Positions 40,302 to 51,775 of a stretch of DNA of 64,000 nucleotides are shown here, in pieces. The position numbers were made by a program, and so were the translations under genes. The notes under the pieces were generated by a model. It did not search any database and was not told the DNA's origin. It worked only from the letters and a program-made list of their open reading frames with translations. How positions within the stretch are numbered: the first letter of the stretch is position 1; the number at the start of each line of letters is the position of its first letter. The DNA comes from Pseudomonadota bacterium (GTDB taxonomy: Bacteria > Pseudomonadota > Alphaproteobacteria > Rhizobiales > Xanthobacteraceae): contig JAEYRD010000128.1 in NCBI GenBank assembly GCA_023435725.1, positions 30,903-94,902 of the forward strand. Direction: 5' to 3'.

Positions 40302-40486
40302 GGGACAGGCAACCTCGGGAGACTCGAACGGGAACGGTTTTTGAATGATTGCGATCCAGTTGACCAGCCCGATCGGGGCATGGCCTCCCTCCCAGCAACG
40401 CGCAATCCTTGGGCTCTCGCAGAAAAAGTCGTGCCGTATGCCGCACAAGAGGACTAGAGTTCCGAATCGTCCAGGGGGGACGCAAC

Positions 40487-41155
40487 ATGAGAATCGTGAA
40501 ATTTCTGGTCGTGTTTCTGGCGCTTCCGGGCGTCGCGATGGCCGCGCTGACAAATGCAGAACGCAAGTCCCAATTCGAGCGGGCAATGGCCTCTATCATA
40601 GCGGCATCAACTCCGACCGTGTTCGGCTTCGTTCGCGACACGCTGATCAAGGACTACCTCGCCTGCAAACCCAACAAGGGACAGGCGGTAGAGCTCGTCA
40701 AGGCAAGTTACTTCCGCACCTGCGAACACGAAGACGCTTCGGTGACGGGAGACCGCGCATTGGAGGCCTGTCAACTCCGCTACGGCAAGCCGTGCGCTCT
40801 GCTGGCGGTCAATGAGGAGATCGTCGCCGAGGGCGAACTGACTTCGAGAGACATGCCGCGGCTGCACTATGCGGGCCAGTACGACTTGTCCCAGATTCCG
40901 ATCATCCGGCAGGTCACGCGGCAACGCGCCGACGTACAGAACTACGACAAGGCCATGGAGCCCAAGGCCATGGCGATCCACCCTTGGGGCAAGCTGTTCA
41001 TCTCGGCGGGGGACTCAAGCCTGAAGGATGCCCAGGCCTCGGCGCTTTCGAAATGCAACAGCGATCCTGCGCGGAACGGCAGGGATGGCGGCTGCTTCGT
41101 CTACGCCGTGAACAACGACGTCGTCATCGGCGAGCGGCGCATGCTGGCGAAGTGA
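40487..41155 (+). CDS. Secreted hypothetical protein
   Basis: 222 residues from MRIVKFLVVFLALPGVAMAAL, a clear signal peptide cut after residue 19-20; AGGGGGGACGCAAC precedes the ATG. Six cysteines in the mature part (ACKP, RTCEHED, EACQLRYGKPCAL, SKCNSD, GGCFVYA) suggest disulfides. The C-terminal DAQASALSKCN...GGCFVYAVNND resembles DUF4189-like repeats. It is divergent to the rhodanese gene. Function unknown; periplasmic. Confidence 0.72.
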   Translation: MRIVKFLVVFLALPGVAMAALTNAERKSQFERAMASIIAASTPTVFGFVRDTLIKDYLACKPNKGQAVELVKASYFRTCEHEDASVTGDRALEACQLRYGKPCALLAVNEEIVAEGELTSRDMPRLHYAGQYDLSQIPIIRQVTRQRADVQNYDKAMEPKAMAIHPWGKLFISAGDSSLKDAQASALSKCNSDPARNGRDGGCFVYAVNNDVVIGERRMLAK

Positions 41156-41176
41156 CTGACCTGCGGCGGGTGCCCC

Positions 41177-42358
41177 TCACTCGCCCGGCACCAGCCGCCC
41201 GAGCGGCGGCTGCGCCGGGCGCCGCAATCGCCGGCGCGACAGGTAGAGCAGGATGCCGGTAACGGAGAATAGCGGCATCAGCGCCGCGGCGATCATGAAC
41301 GCGAGCTTGCCGGGCCAGCCCAGAACCGCGCCACGATGAATGTCGAGCACGTTCGCGATGATTTTCTCACCGAGCGTCTTGTCGGCATAGCGTTCCGCCG
41401 AGATCACCTGTCCCGTGATTGCATCGACCCGGAATTCATCGCGCGTGGTATCGAGAATCCTGTCCTTCGCCCACGACCGGATCCGTATCGTCGTGCCGGA
41501 GCTCCCCGGCAGCGTCAGCAAGGCCCTGGAGAAGCGACCGCCCTCCTCGCGCTGGAACGTTGTCCATGCACGATCGAACCCCACCGTTTGAGCTGGCTCC
41601 GGACGCACTGCCGCACGCGGAGCTTTGGGCTGCATCTTCGCGGCGGCGACCTGTGGGCGCGACAGCAACCAGACGACACCGTCCTTGTACCCGTCGAACG
41701 AGTACCACAGCCCGGTGAGCGTCATCACCAGATAGACCGGCAGCACCCATGTGCCGATGACCGCATGTAACGACCGGTGCAGGCCGCGGCCGCTGAGCCC
41801 GAGATTGGGCTTCAGCCATATCTTCACGCTGGCTGCGCGGCGCGGCCAGCGCAACACGAGCCCTGAAACGAGCATCACAATCAGGCCGAGCGCCGCGATG
41901 CCGGTGATCGGACGTCCCCAACCCTTGGCGTCACCGGGGATGAGCAGCCAGCGATGCAGCCTGCGGACGGTCGTGAAGAACTCCTCACCGCGCGGCGAGC
42001 CCAGCACATGCGCATCGTAGGGGTCGACATAGAGCGAGGTCCGCCGCGCGCCCTGCTCGTCGCGGCCGAAGCGAACGTGCACCGCGGCCGCCGGATCGGC
42101 CGAGAGCGTGACGGCGGCGACCTTGCCGACGTCGTGCGCTGCCTGCAGGCGTGCGACCAGCTCGTCCGGCATCAGCGCCGGCGCCTGACGCGGCGCGACC
42201 TGCATGATCCCGGCGTTGAGATGGTCGACGATCTCGTCCTCAAAACTCATGATCGCGCCGGTCAGCGCGATCAGGGCAAGCAGCAGCGCGAGCACGAGGC
42301 CCGCGATGGAGTGAACCTGGAGCAGACCAGCCTTGATGTTGTGCCCCAGCCTACTCAT
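41177..42358 (-). CDS. PepSY-associated membrane protein (siderophore iron reductase-like)
   Basis: 393 residues with four main membrane segments (about 15-40, 145-170, 200-225, 340-365). HSIAGLVLALLLALIALTGAIMSFEDEI, RRLHRWLL, GRGLHRSLHAVIGTWVLPVYLVMTLTGLWYSFDGY and LDIHRGAVLGWPGKL give the PepSY_TM pattern with conserved histidines that may bind haem. It lies 63 bases downstream of the TonB-dependent receptor on the same strand. Members often reduce ferric siderophores in the periplasm or at the membrane. Confidence 0.88.
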   Translation of the reverse strand: MSRLGHNIKAGLLQVHSIAGLVLALLLALIALTGAIMSFEDEIVDHLNAGIMQVAPRQAPALMPDELVARLQAAHDVGKVAAVTLSADPAAAVHVRFGRDEQGARRTSLYVDPYDAHVLGSPRGEEFFTTVRRLHRWLLIPGDAKGWGRPITGIAALGLIVMLVSGLVLRWPRRAASVKIWLKPNLGLSGRGLHRSLHAVIGTWVLPVYLVMTLTGLWYSFDGYKDGVVWLLSRPQVAAAKMQPKAPRAAVRPEPAQTVGFDRAWTTFQREEGGRFSRALLTLPGSSGTTIRIRSWAKDRILDTTRDEFRVDAITGQVISAERYADKTLGEKIIANVLDIHRGAVLGWPGKLAFMIAAALMPLFSVTGILLYLSRRRLRRPAQPPLGRLVPGE

Positions 42359-42421
42359 CGAAACCGACCCTTATGATCGGCACGATCAGAAGATCGGCGT
42401 GGGTATGCCGCGCCGCCATCC

Positions 42422-44752
42422 CTAGAACTTCACCGTTGCCGCCAGCGAGAAGCGCCGGGCATCGCCGATCGCAACGTTCAAGGCGTTCCCGGTGGTGGAC
42501 GTATAGTAGGCCTTGTCGAACAGGTTCTTGACGTTGAACTGATAGGTCACCGGCAGATTGTCGACTTTCGTGTCGTAGGTCGCAAAGATGTCAGCGACGG
42601 TATAGGCCGGCAGGAAGAACGTGTTGGCGGAGTCGCCCGGCCGGTCGCTGACATAGTGCGCGCCGCCGCCGAGCCGCAGACGTCCGGGGAGCGCGTCGCC
42701 GAAATCGTAGACGAGATAGAGCGAGGCCGTATTCATCGCGGCGTTCAGCAGCTTGGCATTGCCGACAACGGGATCGTTGATCAGGCGTGCGTCGGTATAG
42801 CCATAGCTCCCGATCATGCTCCATTGATCGGTCAGCCTGCCGGTGACGTCCAGTTCGACGCCGCGCGACCGGGCCGCGCCGGACGTGCGCCCCGTCGATT
42901 TGCCGTTGCCGAGATCATCCAGCACCAGCACGTTCTTCTTGTCGATGTCGTAGAACGCCAAGGTACCGGACAGCCGCTTGTTGACGTCGAACTTCAGTCC
43001 GGTCTCCCACTGCGTTCCCTCTTCGGGCGCGATGGTGGAGTCGACGACAAAGCCGCTGGTGAACGCCGCGATGGTCGAGGTCGGCTTCAGCGACTGCGTA
43101 TAGCTCACGTAATAGGAGAGCTGATCGTTCAACTTGAAGATGACGCCGCCGAGCGGCAGCACCTTGTCGCCCGCCAGATTGGTGTTCGTGATGAAGTTCG
43201 GCCGGCCCTTTCCGGCGAGCTGCTCGTATTCCATCCAGCGCACGCCGCCGACCACGGACAGCCAGTTGGTCAGATGAAACGTGTCCTGGGCGTAGAAACC
43301 GCGGGTGCCGAGCAAGTCGGTCTGCTCGCTGTCGACTGCAGAAACGGTCGTGCCCGGTGTGACCAGGCCGTAGACCGGGTTGTAGAAATTGAAGCTCGGT
43401 GTCGCCTGGCGGATCAGGTCGCGGCGATCGATGGTGCGATACAGCGCCTCGCCCCCGAACAGGATCTCGTTGCGGAAACCGCCGGCCCAGACGTCACCTT
43501 GCAGATAGGAGGTGCCGTAACTGGCGTTGCTCAGCGAGTTATGGGTGCCGTCGTTGCTGCGGGTCTCGACGCCGGTCTTCGCATTGACGCTGGTGATGCG
43601 AAGCTGATTGGCGCTATAGGTCTCGGTGTTGTAGCTGTAGGCCGCCGTGACCTTCCAATTGTCGTCGAGCTTCTGCTCGACCGAGGCCTGCATCAGGTCG
43701 GAGGTGCCCCACATGTTGTTGAAGGGCTCGTCGAGCCGGCGCGTTCTCGGGATCGCCAGCGGTGCGCCGTTGACGAAGGCCGTGCCGCGGTCGAACGGAT
43801 AGATGAATTCGCGGTGCTCGTAGGTGAGCTGGACCGTCGTGGTGTCGCCGTACCAGGCAAGCGATGGGTTCACCAGCATTTCCCGATGGCGGCCGAAATT
43901 CCGCCAGTAGTCCTCGCTGACGCCGTAGCCGACGAAGCGATAGGCAAGGCCCTGGTCACCAATCGGACCGGTGATGTCGAGCATGCCGTCAGCGCCGCCG
44001 CGGTTGTTCGCGTAGGTCGAGCCGAGCAGCGTCACCGCACCGTGCTGGTAGAGCTCCGGGCGCCTGCTGATGGTGTTGACGATGCCCCCGGGATCCATGA
44101 TGCCGTAGAGCAGCGACGCCGGTCCCTTCAGCACCTCGACGCTCTCGACCGCGGCATTGAGGCTGCGTCCCTGCACCAGCGGCATGCCGTTGCGCATGAT
44201 CGAGCCGTCGCGATTGTCGCCGAAGCCACGGCGGATGACGGCGTCCTGGGTGCCGGCGAGCGTGTTGGTTTGCGTGATCCCGCTGATGTTGACCAGCGCA
44301 TCGTCGATGTTGCGAGGAAGCTGGTCCTTCAACACCTGCTCGGGCACGACGTTGACGGTCTGCGAGGTATCGAGCGGCGAGGCGCCGCTGCGCAACGTGG
44401 TCGAGCTCGGCATCGCGCGGTAGCCGAGCTTGGCCGCTTGCTGCGCGGCGGCCTCCGCGGCTGCCCGCTCCGAGCGCGTCGGCGCTGCCGGTGCGGGATT
44501 GAGATTGCGCTTGCGCGCGGCGGTTTGCGCGCGACGTGGGGATTGCCGCGACGCGCGCGCCGCCTTCGGCCGCTGCACCGGCGCATCCACCGTCACCGGC
44601 GGCAGCGCCGATTGCGCCTGCGCGCTCGTCGTGTTGGAGGGGTATTCGGCGAGCAGCACCGCTGCTCCAATGAGAAGTCCTGCACGGCTCTTGCCGGCAC
44701 GATGACGACGGCCGCTGAGGCGCGGGCCATCCACGAGGGCACGCACTTTCAT
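42422..44752 (-). CDS. TonB-dependent siderophore receptor
   Basis: 776 residues. N-terminal signal region about 1-46 with an unusual basic start, a Pro/Ala/Arg-rich segment, then the plug (about 120-240: PEQVLKDQLPRNIDDALVNISGITQTN, GFGDNRDGSIMRNGMPL, VEVLKGPASLLYGIMDPGGIVNTISRRP) and a 22-strand barrel ending in AATVKF with the terminal Phe. The plug motifs fit FhuA/FoxA/FpvA-type ferric hydroxamate receptors. Energised by TonB; ligand unknown. Operon with the PepSY gene, and two direct repeats with iron-box-like character lie upstream. Confidence 0.93.
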   Translation of the reverse strand: MKVRALVDGPRLSGRRHRAGKSRAGLLIGAAVLLAEYPSNTTSAQAQSALPPVTVDAPVQRPKAARASRQSPRRAQTAARKRNLNPAPAAPTRSERAAAEAAAQQAAKLGYRAMPSSTTLRSGASPLDTSQTVNVVPEQVLKDQLPRNIDDALVNISGITQTNTLAGTQDAVIRRGFGDNRDGSIMRNGMPLVQGRSLNAAVESVEVLKGPASLLYGIMDPGGIVNTISRRPELYQHGAVTLLGSTYANNRGGADGMLDITGPIGDQGLAYRFVGYGVSEDYWRNFGRHREMLVNPSLAWYGDTTTVQLTYEHREFIYPFDRGTAFVNGAPLAIPRTRRLDEPFNNMWGTSDLMQASVEQKLDDNWKVTAAYSYNTETYSANQLRITSVNAKTGVETRSNDGTHNSLSNASYGTSYLQGDVWAGGFRNEILFGGEALYRTIDRRDLIRQATPSFNFYNPVYGLVTPGTTVSAVDSEQTDLLGTRGFYAQDTFHLTNWLSVVGGVRWMEYEQLAGKGRPNFITNTNLAGDKVLPLGGVIFKLNDQLSYYVSYTQSLKPTSTIAAFTSGFVVDSTIAPEEGTQWETGLKFDVNKRLSGTLAFYDIDKKNVLVLDDLGNGKSTGRTSGAARSRGVELDVTGRLTDQWSMIGSYGYTDARLINDPVVGNAKLLNAAMNTASLYLVYDFGDALPGRLRLGGGAHYVSDRPGDSANTFFLPAYTVADIFATYDTKVDNLPVTYQFNVKNLFDKAYYTSTTGNALNVAIGDARRFSLAATVKF

Positions 44753-44825
44753 TCCACTTCAAGTCACGAACTTTGAAGTGTGCGCCTGTATCAGCCGACG
44801 GGATCGAAGAGAACCGTAGTCGGGC

Positions 44826-44854
44826 TTGAATAGCTCTAGTGTTGAATGGTTCTA
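44826..44854 (-). promoter_or_regulatory. Direct repeat upstream of the TonB receptor (candidate iron-control sites)
   Basis: TTGAATAGCTCTA (44826-44838) and TTGAATGGTTCTA (44842-44854) match at 11 of 13 positions with a 16-base period. On the minus strand each reads TAGA(A/G)C(C/T)ATTCAA, similar to half of the Irr iron-control element TTTAGAAN3TTCTAAA. Candidate Irr or RirA/Fur-like sites, 75-100 bases before the start. Confidence 0.4.
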
Positions 44855-44956
44855 AGCATTGAGGGATGTTGAACGACAATCACGGATTGCTTTCGGGCGA
44901 ACCGCGACATCCTGCACGCGAATTCGGCGCACCACGTCGTGGCGTTTGCCGCGATC

Positions 44957-45841
44957 TCACGCGATGGCAGGCGTCATCAATTCGTCAAGCTTCCGCTTGA
45001 GCGCCGTGCCATCGGACAAGGCGCGGAGCGGCGGCCGCACGCGCAGCCACGCGCCATCGCCGGTCTGCGCCGCGAGGATGGCCTTCAGCGTCGCAAGGAA
45101 GGATGGCGTCTTCACCACGACATCGATCGCGGCTTGCATGCGCGCTTCGACATCCCTGCCGTCGATCATCGCCTTGACCAGCTCCGGCGCGATGTTGGCC
45201 AGGCCGCAGATGGTGCCGGCGCCGCCGGCGGCGATCGCGCGGGTGATATCGGCTTCGTTGCCGACCGTGATGGCGAGCTCGGGAGCGGCGGCACGGAACG
45301 CCTGGAACTGCTTGAAGTCACCGCTCGAGTCTTTCAGTCCCGCGACCAGCTTGCCGTAACGCTTCCTCAGATTCGCCGCGACAGTCGTCGGGATCGCAAC
45401 GCCTGAGACCTGCGGGATATGATAGAGCGAGGCGCGCAGGCGTTCATCGGCGACGCCATCGATGATCGCGGCAAAGGCGTCCTCGATGCCCTCCGGCGTG
45501 ACGGAGCGATCGAAGTAAGGCGGCAGCAACAACACGTGTCGCAGGCCGAGGCCGAGCAAGGCGCGCGTCAGTGCGATGCTGTCGCTGATGGCGGGAAAGC
45601 CGCCGCCGACCCCAATACGTTCCGGCGCGATGCCGGCCTTGAGCACAGCTTCGACGGTCGCGATGCGTTCGGTGACGTTGAAGGAGGTGCCCTCGCCGGT
45701 GGTGCCGAACAGCACGACGCCGTCGACGCCCTTGCCGAAAAGCCACTTGGCGTGGGCGGCGAGCCTTGCGGAATCCACGCTGCCGTCCGTCGCCAGCGGC
45801 GTCGCCGATGCCACCCAGAACCCGCGAATTGCCTCCGTCAT
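44957..45841 (-). CDS. DHDPS/N-acetylneuraminate lyase-family aldolase
   Basis: 294 residues. GVVLFGTTGEGTSFNVTER is the substrate loop, the catalytic tyrosine is in SLYHIPQVSG, and the Schiff-base lysine in AGLKDSSGDFKQF. All class I aldolase residues are intact, unlike the other superfamily member at 23062. It is divergent to an FAD 2-hydroxyacid dehydrogenase and GntR regulator, so it may split or make a 2-keto acid linked to that enzyme. Exact substrate unknown (dihydrodipicolinate synthase itself is less likely given this setting). Confidence 0.85.
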   Translation of the reverse strand: MTEAIRGFWVASATPLATDGSVDSARLAAHAKWLFGKGVDGVVLFGTTGEGTSFNVTERIATVEAVLKAGIAPERIGVGGGFPAISDSIALTRALLGLGLRHVLLLPPYFDRSVTPEGIEDAFAAIIDGVADERLRASLYHIPQVSGVAIPTTVAANLRKRYGKLVAGLKDSSGDFKQFQAFRAAAPELAITVGNEADITRAIAAGGAGTICGLANIAPELVKAMIDGRDVEARMQAAIDVVVKTPSFLATLKAILAAQTGDGAWLRVRPPLRALSDGTALKRKLDELMTPAIA

Positions 45842-45932
45842 CGCACCATCCCTTACTGCCGCTTCGGACTAAGCGCCTGATCCGGAACGATCTTCCCCGC
45901 CTCCCCAAGCCCTGTTTTTGCTTTACTTTTCA

Positions 45933-45953
45933 TCTTGTACCTTACATACAAGA
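45933..45953. promoter_or_regulatory. Inverted repeat TCTTGTA-N7-TACAAGA (candidate GntR operator)
   Basis: A perfect 7-bp inverted repeat in the 174-base divergent region between the aldolase and the FAD dehydrogenase. FadR/FCD-type GntR proteins bind TTGTA-N-TACAA-like sites, and a regulator of that type is encoded two genes downstream at 47452. Confidence 0.65.
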
Positions 45954-46015
45954 CCGGCGCAAATGTCAGCCGCCGGCTGTCCGACAGGCGCCGCCGGATC
46001 TTGAGGAGGTCTCGC

Positions 46016-47428
46016 ATGGACATGGTGACTCCGGCCGGACATCCCAGCCAATTGCTCGGCGCCCTGCGCGACAAGCTTGGTGCAGCCGCTGTGCTCATCG
46101 GCAGCGATGTGCCCGCGCGCAATTGCAACGACTGGAGCGCGAGCCTGCCGCAAACGCCGCTCGCGGTGATCCGCCCGCTCGATGCGCAAGGTATTGCCGA
46201 CGCGATCGCCACATGCCGGCGGGCGCATCTGCCGTTCGTGCCGCAGGGCGGATTGACCGGACTGTGCCGCGGCGCCTCGCCCGAAGCGGGCTGGGTCGCG
46301 ATCTCGCTCGAGCGCATGACCGGCATCGAGGAGATCGACCGCGCCTCGGCGACGATGACGGTTAAGGCCGGCACGCCGCTGGAGACGATCCAGAAGGCGG
46401 CTGATGAGGCCGGCTTCTTCTTTCCGCTCGACCTCGGCTCGCGCGGCTCGTGTGCGATCGGCGGCAATCTCTCCACCAATGCCGGCGGCAATCGCGTGAT
46501 CCGCTACGGCATGACGCGCGAACTGGTGCTCGGCCTCGAAGTGGTGCTGCCCGACGGCACCATCATCACCAGCCTCAACAAGCTGATGAAGAACAACGCC
46601 GGCTACGACCTGAAGCACCTCTTCATCGGCTCCGAAGGTACGCTCGGCATCATCACACGCGTCGTGCTTCGGCTGTTTCCGAAGCCGCGTTCGACCATGG
46701 CCGCGCTCTGCGCGTTGAAGGATTATGCGGCAGTGATCGCGCTGCTGGATGCGGCGCGAAGCGGGCTCGGTCCGTTGCTGTCGGCATTCGAGGTGATGTG
46801 GCCGGACTATTGGGACGTGATCACGGCGCGGGCCGGCGTGAAGCCGCCGGTCGCGGCAGGCCACGGCCTCTACGTGCTGGTCGAGGCGCAAGGCACCGAC
46901 GAGAGCCTCGATGCGCCGCGCTTCCAAAGTTGGCTCGAAGAGCTGATGGAACGGGGGCTGCTGGTCGACGCCGCCGTGGCGCAATCGCTGGCGCAGGCGC
47001 AAGGGTTCTGGCGCGTGCGCGACATCTGCGCCGAGTTCGGCCAGGTACTGGGGCCGCACATCTCCTACGACATCGGGCTTGCGGTCGCGCGCATGGACGA
47101 GTTCGTCACGCGCTGCAAGGCAGCGCTCACCGACGGCATCGCGGGCTGCGAGAGCGTCTATTACGGCCATATCGGCGACGGCAATCTCCATCTCGTCTCC
47201 TGGGTCACCGGCCTTGCCGTCGAGCAGCAGCCGAAGGAAGCGATGGATGCGATCATCTATGGCCTCGTGCGCGAGCTGGGTGGCAGCGTCTCCGCCGAGC
47301 ACGGCATCGGCACGCTGAAGAAGAAGTGGCTGGGTCACGCCCGCAGCGACGCCGAGATCGCGCTGATGCGAACGCTGAAGGCCGCGCTCGATCCCGATCA
47401 TCTGCTCAATCCCGGAAAGGTGATCTGA
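46016..47428 (+). CDS. FAD-linked 2-hydroxyacid dehydrogenase (GlcD/D2HGDH family)
   Basis: 470 residues from MDMVTPAGHPSQ, with a perfect AGGAGG 9 bases upstream. The PCMH-type FAD domain is seen in VIRPLDAQGIADAI, VPQGGLTGLCRGA, GSCAIGGNLSTNAGGNRVIRYGMTRELVLGLEVVLPDG and LFIGSEGTLGIIT. The C-terminal domain has GHIGDGNLHLVSW and EHGIGTLKKKWL with the metal-binding histidines. Oxidises a D-2-hydroxy acid (lactate, 2-hydroxyglutarate or similar) to the 2-keto acid. Divergent to an aldolase; followed by GntR. Confidence 0.9.
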   Translation: MDMVTPAGHPSQLLGALRDKLGAAAVLIGSDVPARNCNDWSASLPQTPLAVIRPLDAQGIADAIATCRRAHLPFVPQGGLTGLCRGASPEAGWVAISLERMTGIEEIDRASATMTVKAGTPLETIQKAADEAGFFFPLDLGSRGSCAIGGNLSTNAGGNRVIRYGMTRELVLGLEVVLPDGTIITSLNKLMKNNAGYDLKHLFIGSEGTLGIITRVVLRLFPKPRSTMAALCALKDYAAVIALLDAARSGLGPLLSAFEVMWPDYWDVITARAGVKPPVAAGHGLYVLVEAQGTDESLDAPRFQSWLEELMERGLLVDAAVAQSLAQAQGFWRVRDICAEFGQVLGPHISYDIGLAVARMDEFVTRCKAALTDGIAGCESVYYGHIGDGNLHLVSWVTGLAVEQQPKEAMDAIIYGLVRELGGSVSAEHGIGTLKKKWLGHARSDAEIALMRTLKAALDPDHLLNPGKVI

Positions 47429-47451
47429 TCGCCGGAACGCAGGAAGCCCCG

Positions 47452-48132
47452 ATGAGATCGCTGAAGCTCGATACGCCGAAATCGCTGGCGCAGCGCGTGA
47501 TGCAACGGCTGCGGCAGGCCGTTATCGACGGCGAGTTCGCGCTCGGCGCTGCGATCTCCGAGGAGATGGTGGCAAACTCCTTCGGCGTCAGCCGCACGCC
47601 GGTGCGCGAGGCGATGGGGCACTTGCAGGCGCAAGGGCTCGTGGTGATCCGGCCGCAGGTCGGCAGCTTCGTGTTCACGCCGAGCGCGGAGGACATCAAC
47701 GCGCTCTGCACCTTCCGCATTGCGCTCGAGCCCAAGGCCGCCGAGCTGGCCTTCCACCACGACCGCGACGGCGCGATCGCGACGATGAGCGAGGCGATCG
47801 CGGCGATGGAGCCGGCGGTCGCGGCCAGGGACAACATCGCCTATGGCCGGGCGGACGCCGCCTTTCACGAGGCGCTGTTCGCGCATTGCGGCAACCACTA
47901 CCTCGTCGAATCCTATCAGCTCGTTTCGGGCCGCGTTGCCGCACTCCGCACCAACCTGACCTCGCCGATCGACGTGCGCACCCGCACGTCCTTCGACGAA
48001 CATCGCAAGCTGCTCGATCTGTTCGCGCGTGGTGAGTTCGCGGACTTCGAAGCGCTGATGACCACGCACATCACCAATTCGGGCGTGGTTTACGCCAGGG
48101 CCTTGAAGGTGGAGGCGCTGAACGCAGGCTGA
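47452..48132 (+). CDS. GntR-family regulator with FCD domain
   Basis: 226 residues from ATG 47452 (GCAGGAAGCCCCG precedes), 23 bases after the dehydrogenase stop. HTH residues about 10-75 (LAQRVMQRLRQAVIDGEFALG, NSFGVSRTPVREAMGHLQAQGLVVIRPQVGSFVF). The FCD domain (about 90-215) has metal-binding histidines in FHEALFAHCGNH, DEHRKLL and TTHITNS. It probably senses the hydroxy or keto acid and acts at the 45933 palindrome. Confidence 0.91.
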   Translation: MRSLKLDTPKSLAQRVMQRLRQAVIDGEFALGAAISEEMVANSFGVSRTPVREAMGHLQAQGLVVIRPQVGSFVFTPSAEDINALCTFRIALEPKAAELAFHHDRDGAIATMSEAIAAMEPAVAARDNIAYGRADAAFHEALFAHCGNHYLVESYQLVSGRVAALRTNLTSPIDVRTRTSFDEHRKLLDLFARGEFADFEALMTTHITNSGVVYARALKVEALNAG

Positions 48133-48138
48133 GCGCTT

Positions 48139-48330
48139 CTATCGCGCGTCCTTCGGGCCCGGCCTGTCCAGAAAATCCAGTGCGGTGTTGATCTGTTCGA
48201 GTTGGTGTTCGAGCCTGTCGCGGTCTTCGACCGACTGCGCTTTCTCGAGCTGTTCTAGGAGCCTCTGCTTCCGCGACAGCAAGTTCTCTATGACTGTACT
48301 CACAGCTCCCCCATCGCCCGAGGTGAACAT
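48139..48330 (-). CDS. Small coiled-coil hypothetical protein
   Basis: 63 residues from ATG 48330, or 54 from a GTG at 48303 that follows GGGGGAG closely. The core IENLLSRKQRLLEQLEKAQSVEDRDRLEHQLEQINTALDFL is a strong amphipathic coiled coil. It converges with the GntR gene (6 bases apart). Probably real because the frame is well formed and the heptads persist, but no family or function is known to me. Confidence 0.5.
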   Translation of the reverse strand: MFTSGDGGAVSTVIENLLSRKQRLLEQLEKAQSVEDRDRLEHQLEQINTALDFLDRPGPKDAR

Positions 48331-48450
48331 CGAGGCGAATTCAGATCCTGGACACGGAGCGCACGAGCCGGGCTCGCTGCAAACCCTCCATCAGAATGTT
48401 CGCGGAGGCGGTTGGTTCCTGCGCATGAACCGCCGCGCTTATGAATGGAA

Positions 48451-49476
48451 CTAGCGGCGCAAGCTGGCCCAGACGCCGCCGAGAATGAGCAGGCCCCCGA
48501 GGAAATGGATCGGCTTCGGCGGCTCGCCGAGGATCGCGAACGACAGCAGAGCGCTCGCGATCGGCCCGATATAGAGCACCAGCGAGGTCCGCACCGAGCC
48601 GAACTTGCCGCCGAGCCAAGCAAAGCCGGCATAGGCGAGCAGGCCGGGCACGATCCCGGCGAAGACATAGGCGGAAAGCGCCTTGGTGCTGAAAACCTGT
48701 GCAGGCATGGTCCACATTTCCATGACTGCTGGTGGCAGCGAGAACAAGGCGCCGGCGGCCGAGAACATGCTGATGCGCGCAAGCAGGGATGCCTCTGGCG
48801 CGGCGCGGGATTGCAACAGCGTGTAGCCTGACCAGCCGAGCATCGCGATCACGACCAGGCCGTCGCCGGACGCGGTCTCCAGTTCGATCAGCGTCTCCGG
48901 ATGGCCGCCGGAGATGATGAGCAGCGCGCCGGACAGCGCGAGCACTGTGCCGAGCCATTGCAGCGGGCCGATATGCTCGATGCCGAGCACGGCAGAAATC
49001 AAGAGTACCGTGATCGGCGACAGCGCCATGATCAGCGCGATGTGGATCGCCGTCGTCGAGACGCCCGCGGCATAGACCGGACCGCCGCAGAGAAACATGC
49101 CCATGAAGCCCGCGGCGAGGATCGGCCAGATGTTCTTGGCCAGCGGCACGCGACCGCCGCGAACCTCTACAAGCGCGATCGGCGCAAGCCCGATGGCGAC
49201 GATGCTCCAGCGGAAGAAGGCAAGCGCGAAGGGCGGGACCGAGCCGGCAAGCCCGCGCGCCAGGATCTGATTGGAGGCCTGCGCGGTCGCCACCAGGATG
49301 AAGCCGATCAGCGCCATCGCGCCGAGCCAGCCGGCTGCAGGCGACGCGACGCCAGCGACTGCTTCATGACCGCCGTCAGATGTTCCCTTGCCCCTGGAGC
49401 CATCGAATATCCGATGCGGGCCACGATGAGAACCCGGATGACCCGACGCCGCCGGCCGGGATGTGGACGGCATCAC
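48451..49476 (-). CDS. EamA/DMT-family transporter
   Basis: 341 residues, ten membrane helices in two EamA repeats after a 45-residue hydrophilic start that may be partly untranslated. FALAFFRWSIVAIGLAPIALVE, GLLIISGGH-like GALLIISGG, and the second repeat ending GSVRTSLVLYIGPIASALLSFAILGEPP are typical. Exports or imports small metabolites in the inner membrane. A later start near residue 35-45 would give a normal-length protein. Confidence 0.87.
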   Translation of the reverse strand: MMPSTSRPAASGHPGSHRGPHRIFDGSRGKGTSDGGHEAVAGVASPAAGWLGAMALIGFILVATAQASNQILARGLAGSVPPFALAFFRWSIVAIGLAPIALVEVRGGRVPLAKNIWPILAAGFMGMFLCGGPVYAAGVSTTAIHIALIMALSPITVLLISAVLGIEHIGPLQWLGTVLALSGALLIISGGHPETLIELETASGDGLVVIAMLGWSGYTLLQSRAAPEASLLARISMFSAAGALFSLPPAVMEMWTMPAQVFSTKALSAYVFAGIVPGLLAYAGFAWLGGKFGSVRTSLVLYIGPIASALLSFAILGEPPKPIHFLGGLLILGGVWASLRR

Positions 49477-49578
49477 ACACCTGACGCCCTGACCGCGCGG
49501 CGCGCATGATACGGAACCTTAGATCTTTCACGCGCCCGTCGGTTGAATTCGGAGGCCCGGAGTCTTATCCCTTGGCCC

Positions 49579-51600
<2,022 letters not shown>

Positions 51601-51775
51601 CGGGGTCGGCTCGAAGCTTTCGGCGCCCGAAAACAAAAATATCGAAAACAACCCCATGCACAGTAGCCGGCGAGTGCCGGCGTGTTGCCCTGTGGCCGTC
51701 GCAAGGCCGTTGAGGCGTCGACTGAATTCAACAGAACAACGCAAAAGGCGGTGAGTCCCGCGTCAGAGGAGGTTC

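Noticed and set aside
42656..44776. A 706-codon open frame on the plus strand
   Set aside because: Antisense to the TonB-dependent receptor; composition is of shadow type and no family pattern is visible.
44753..44956. Cobalamin riboswitch before the TonB receptor
   Set aside because: No B12-box-like sequence is seen; the receptor plug motifs fit siderophore rather than BtuB receptors.
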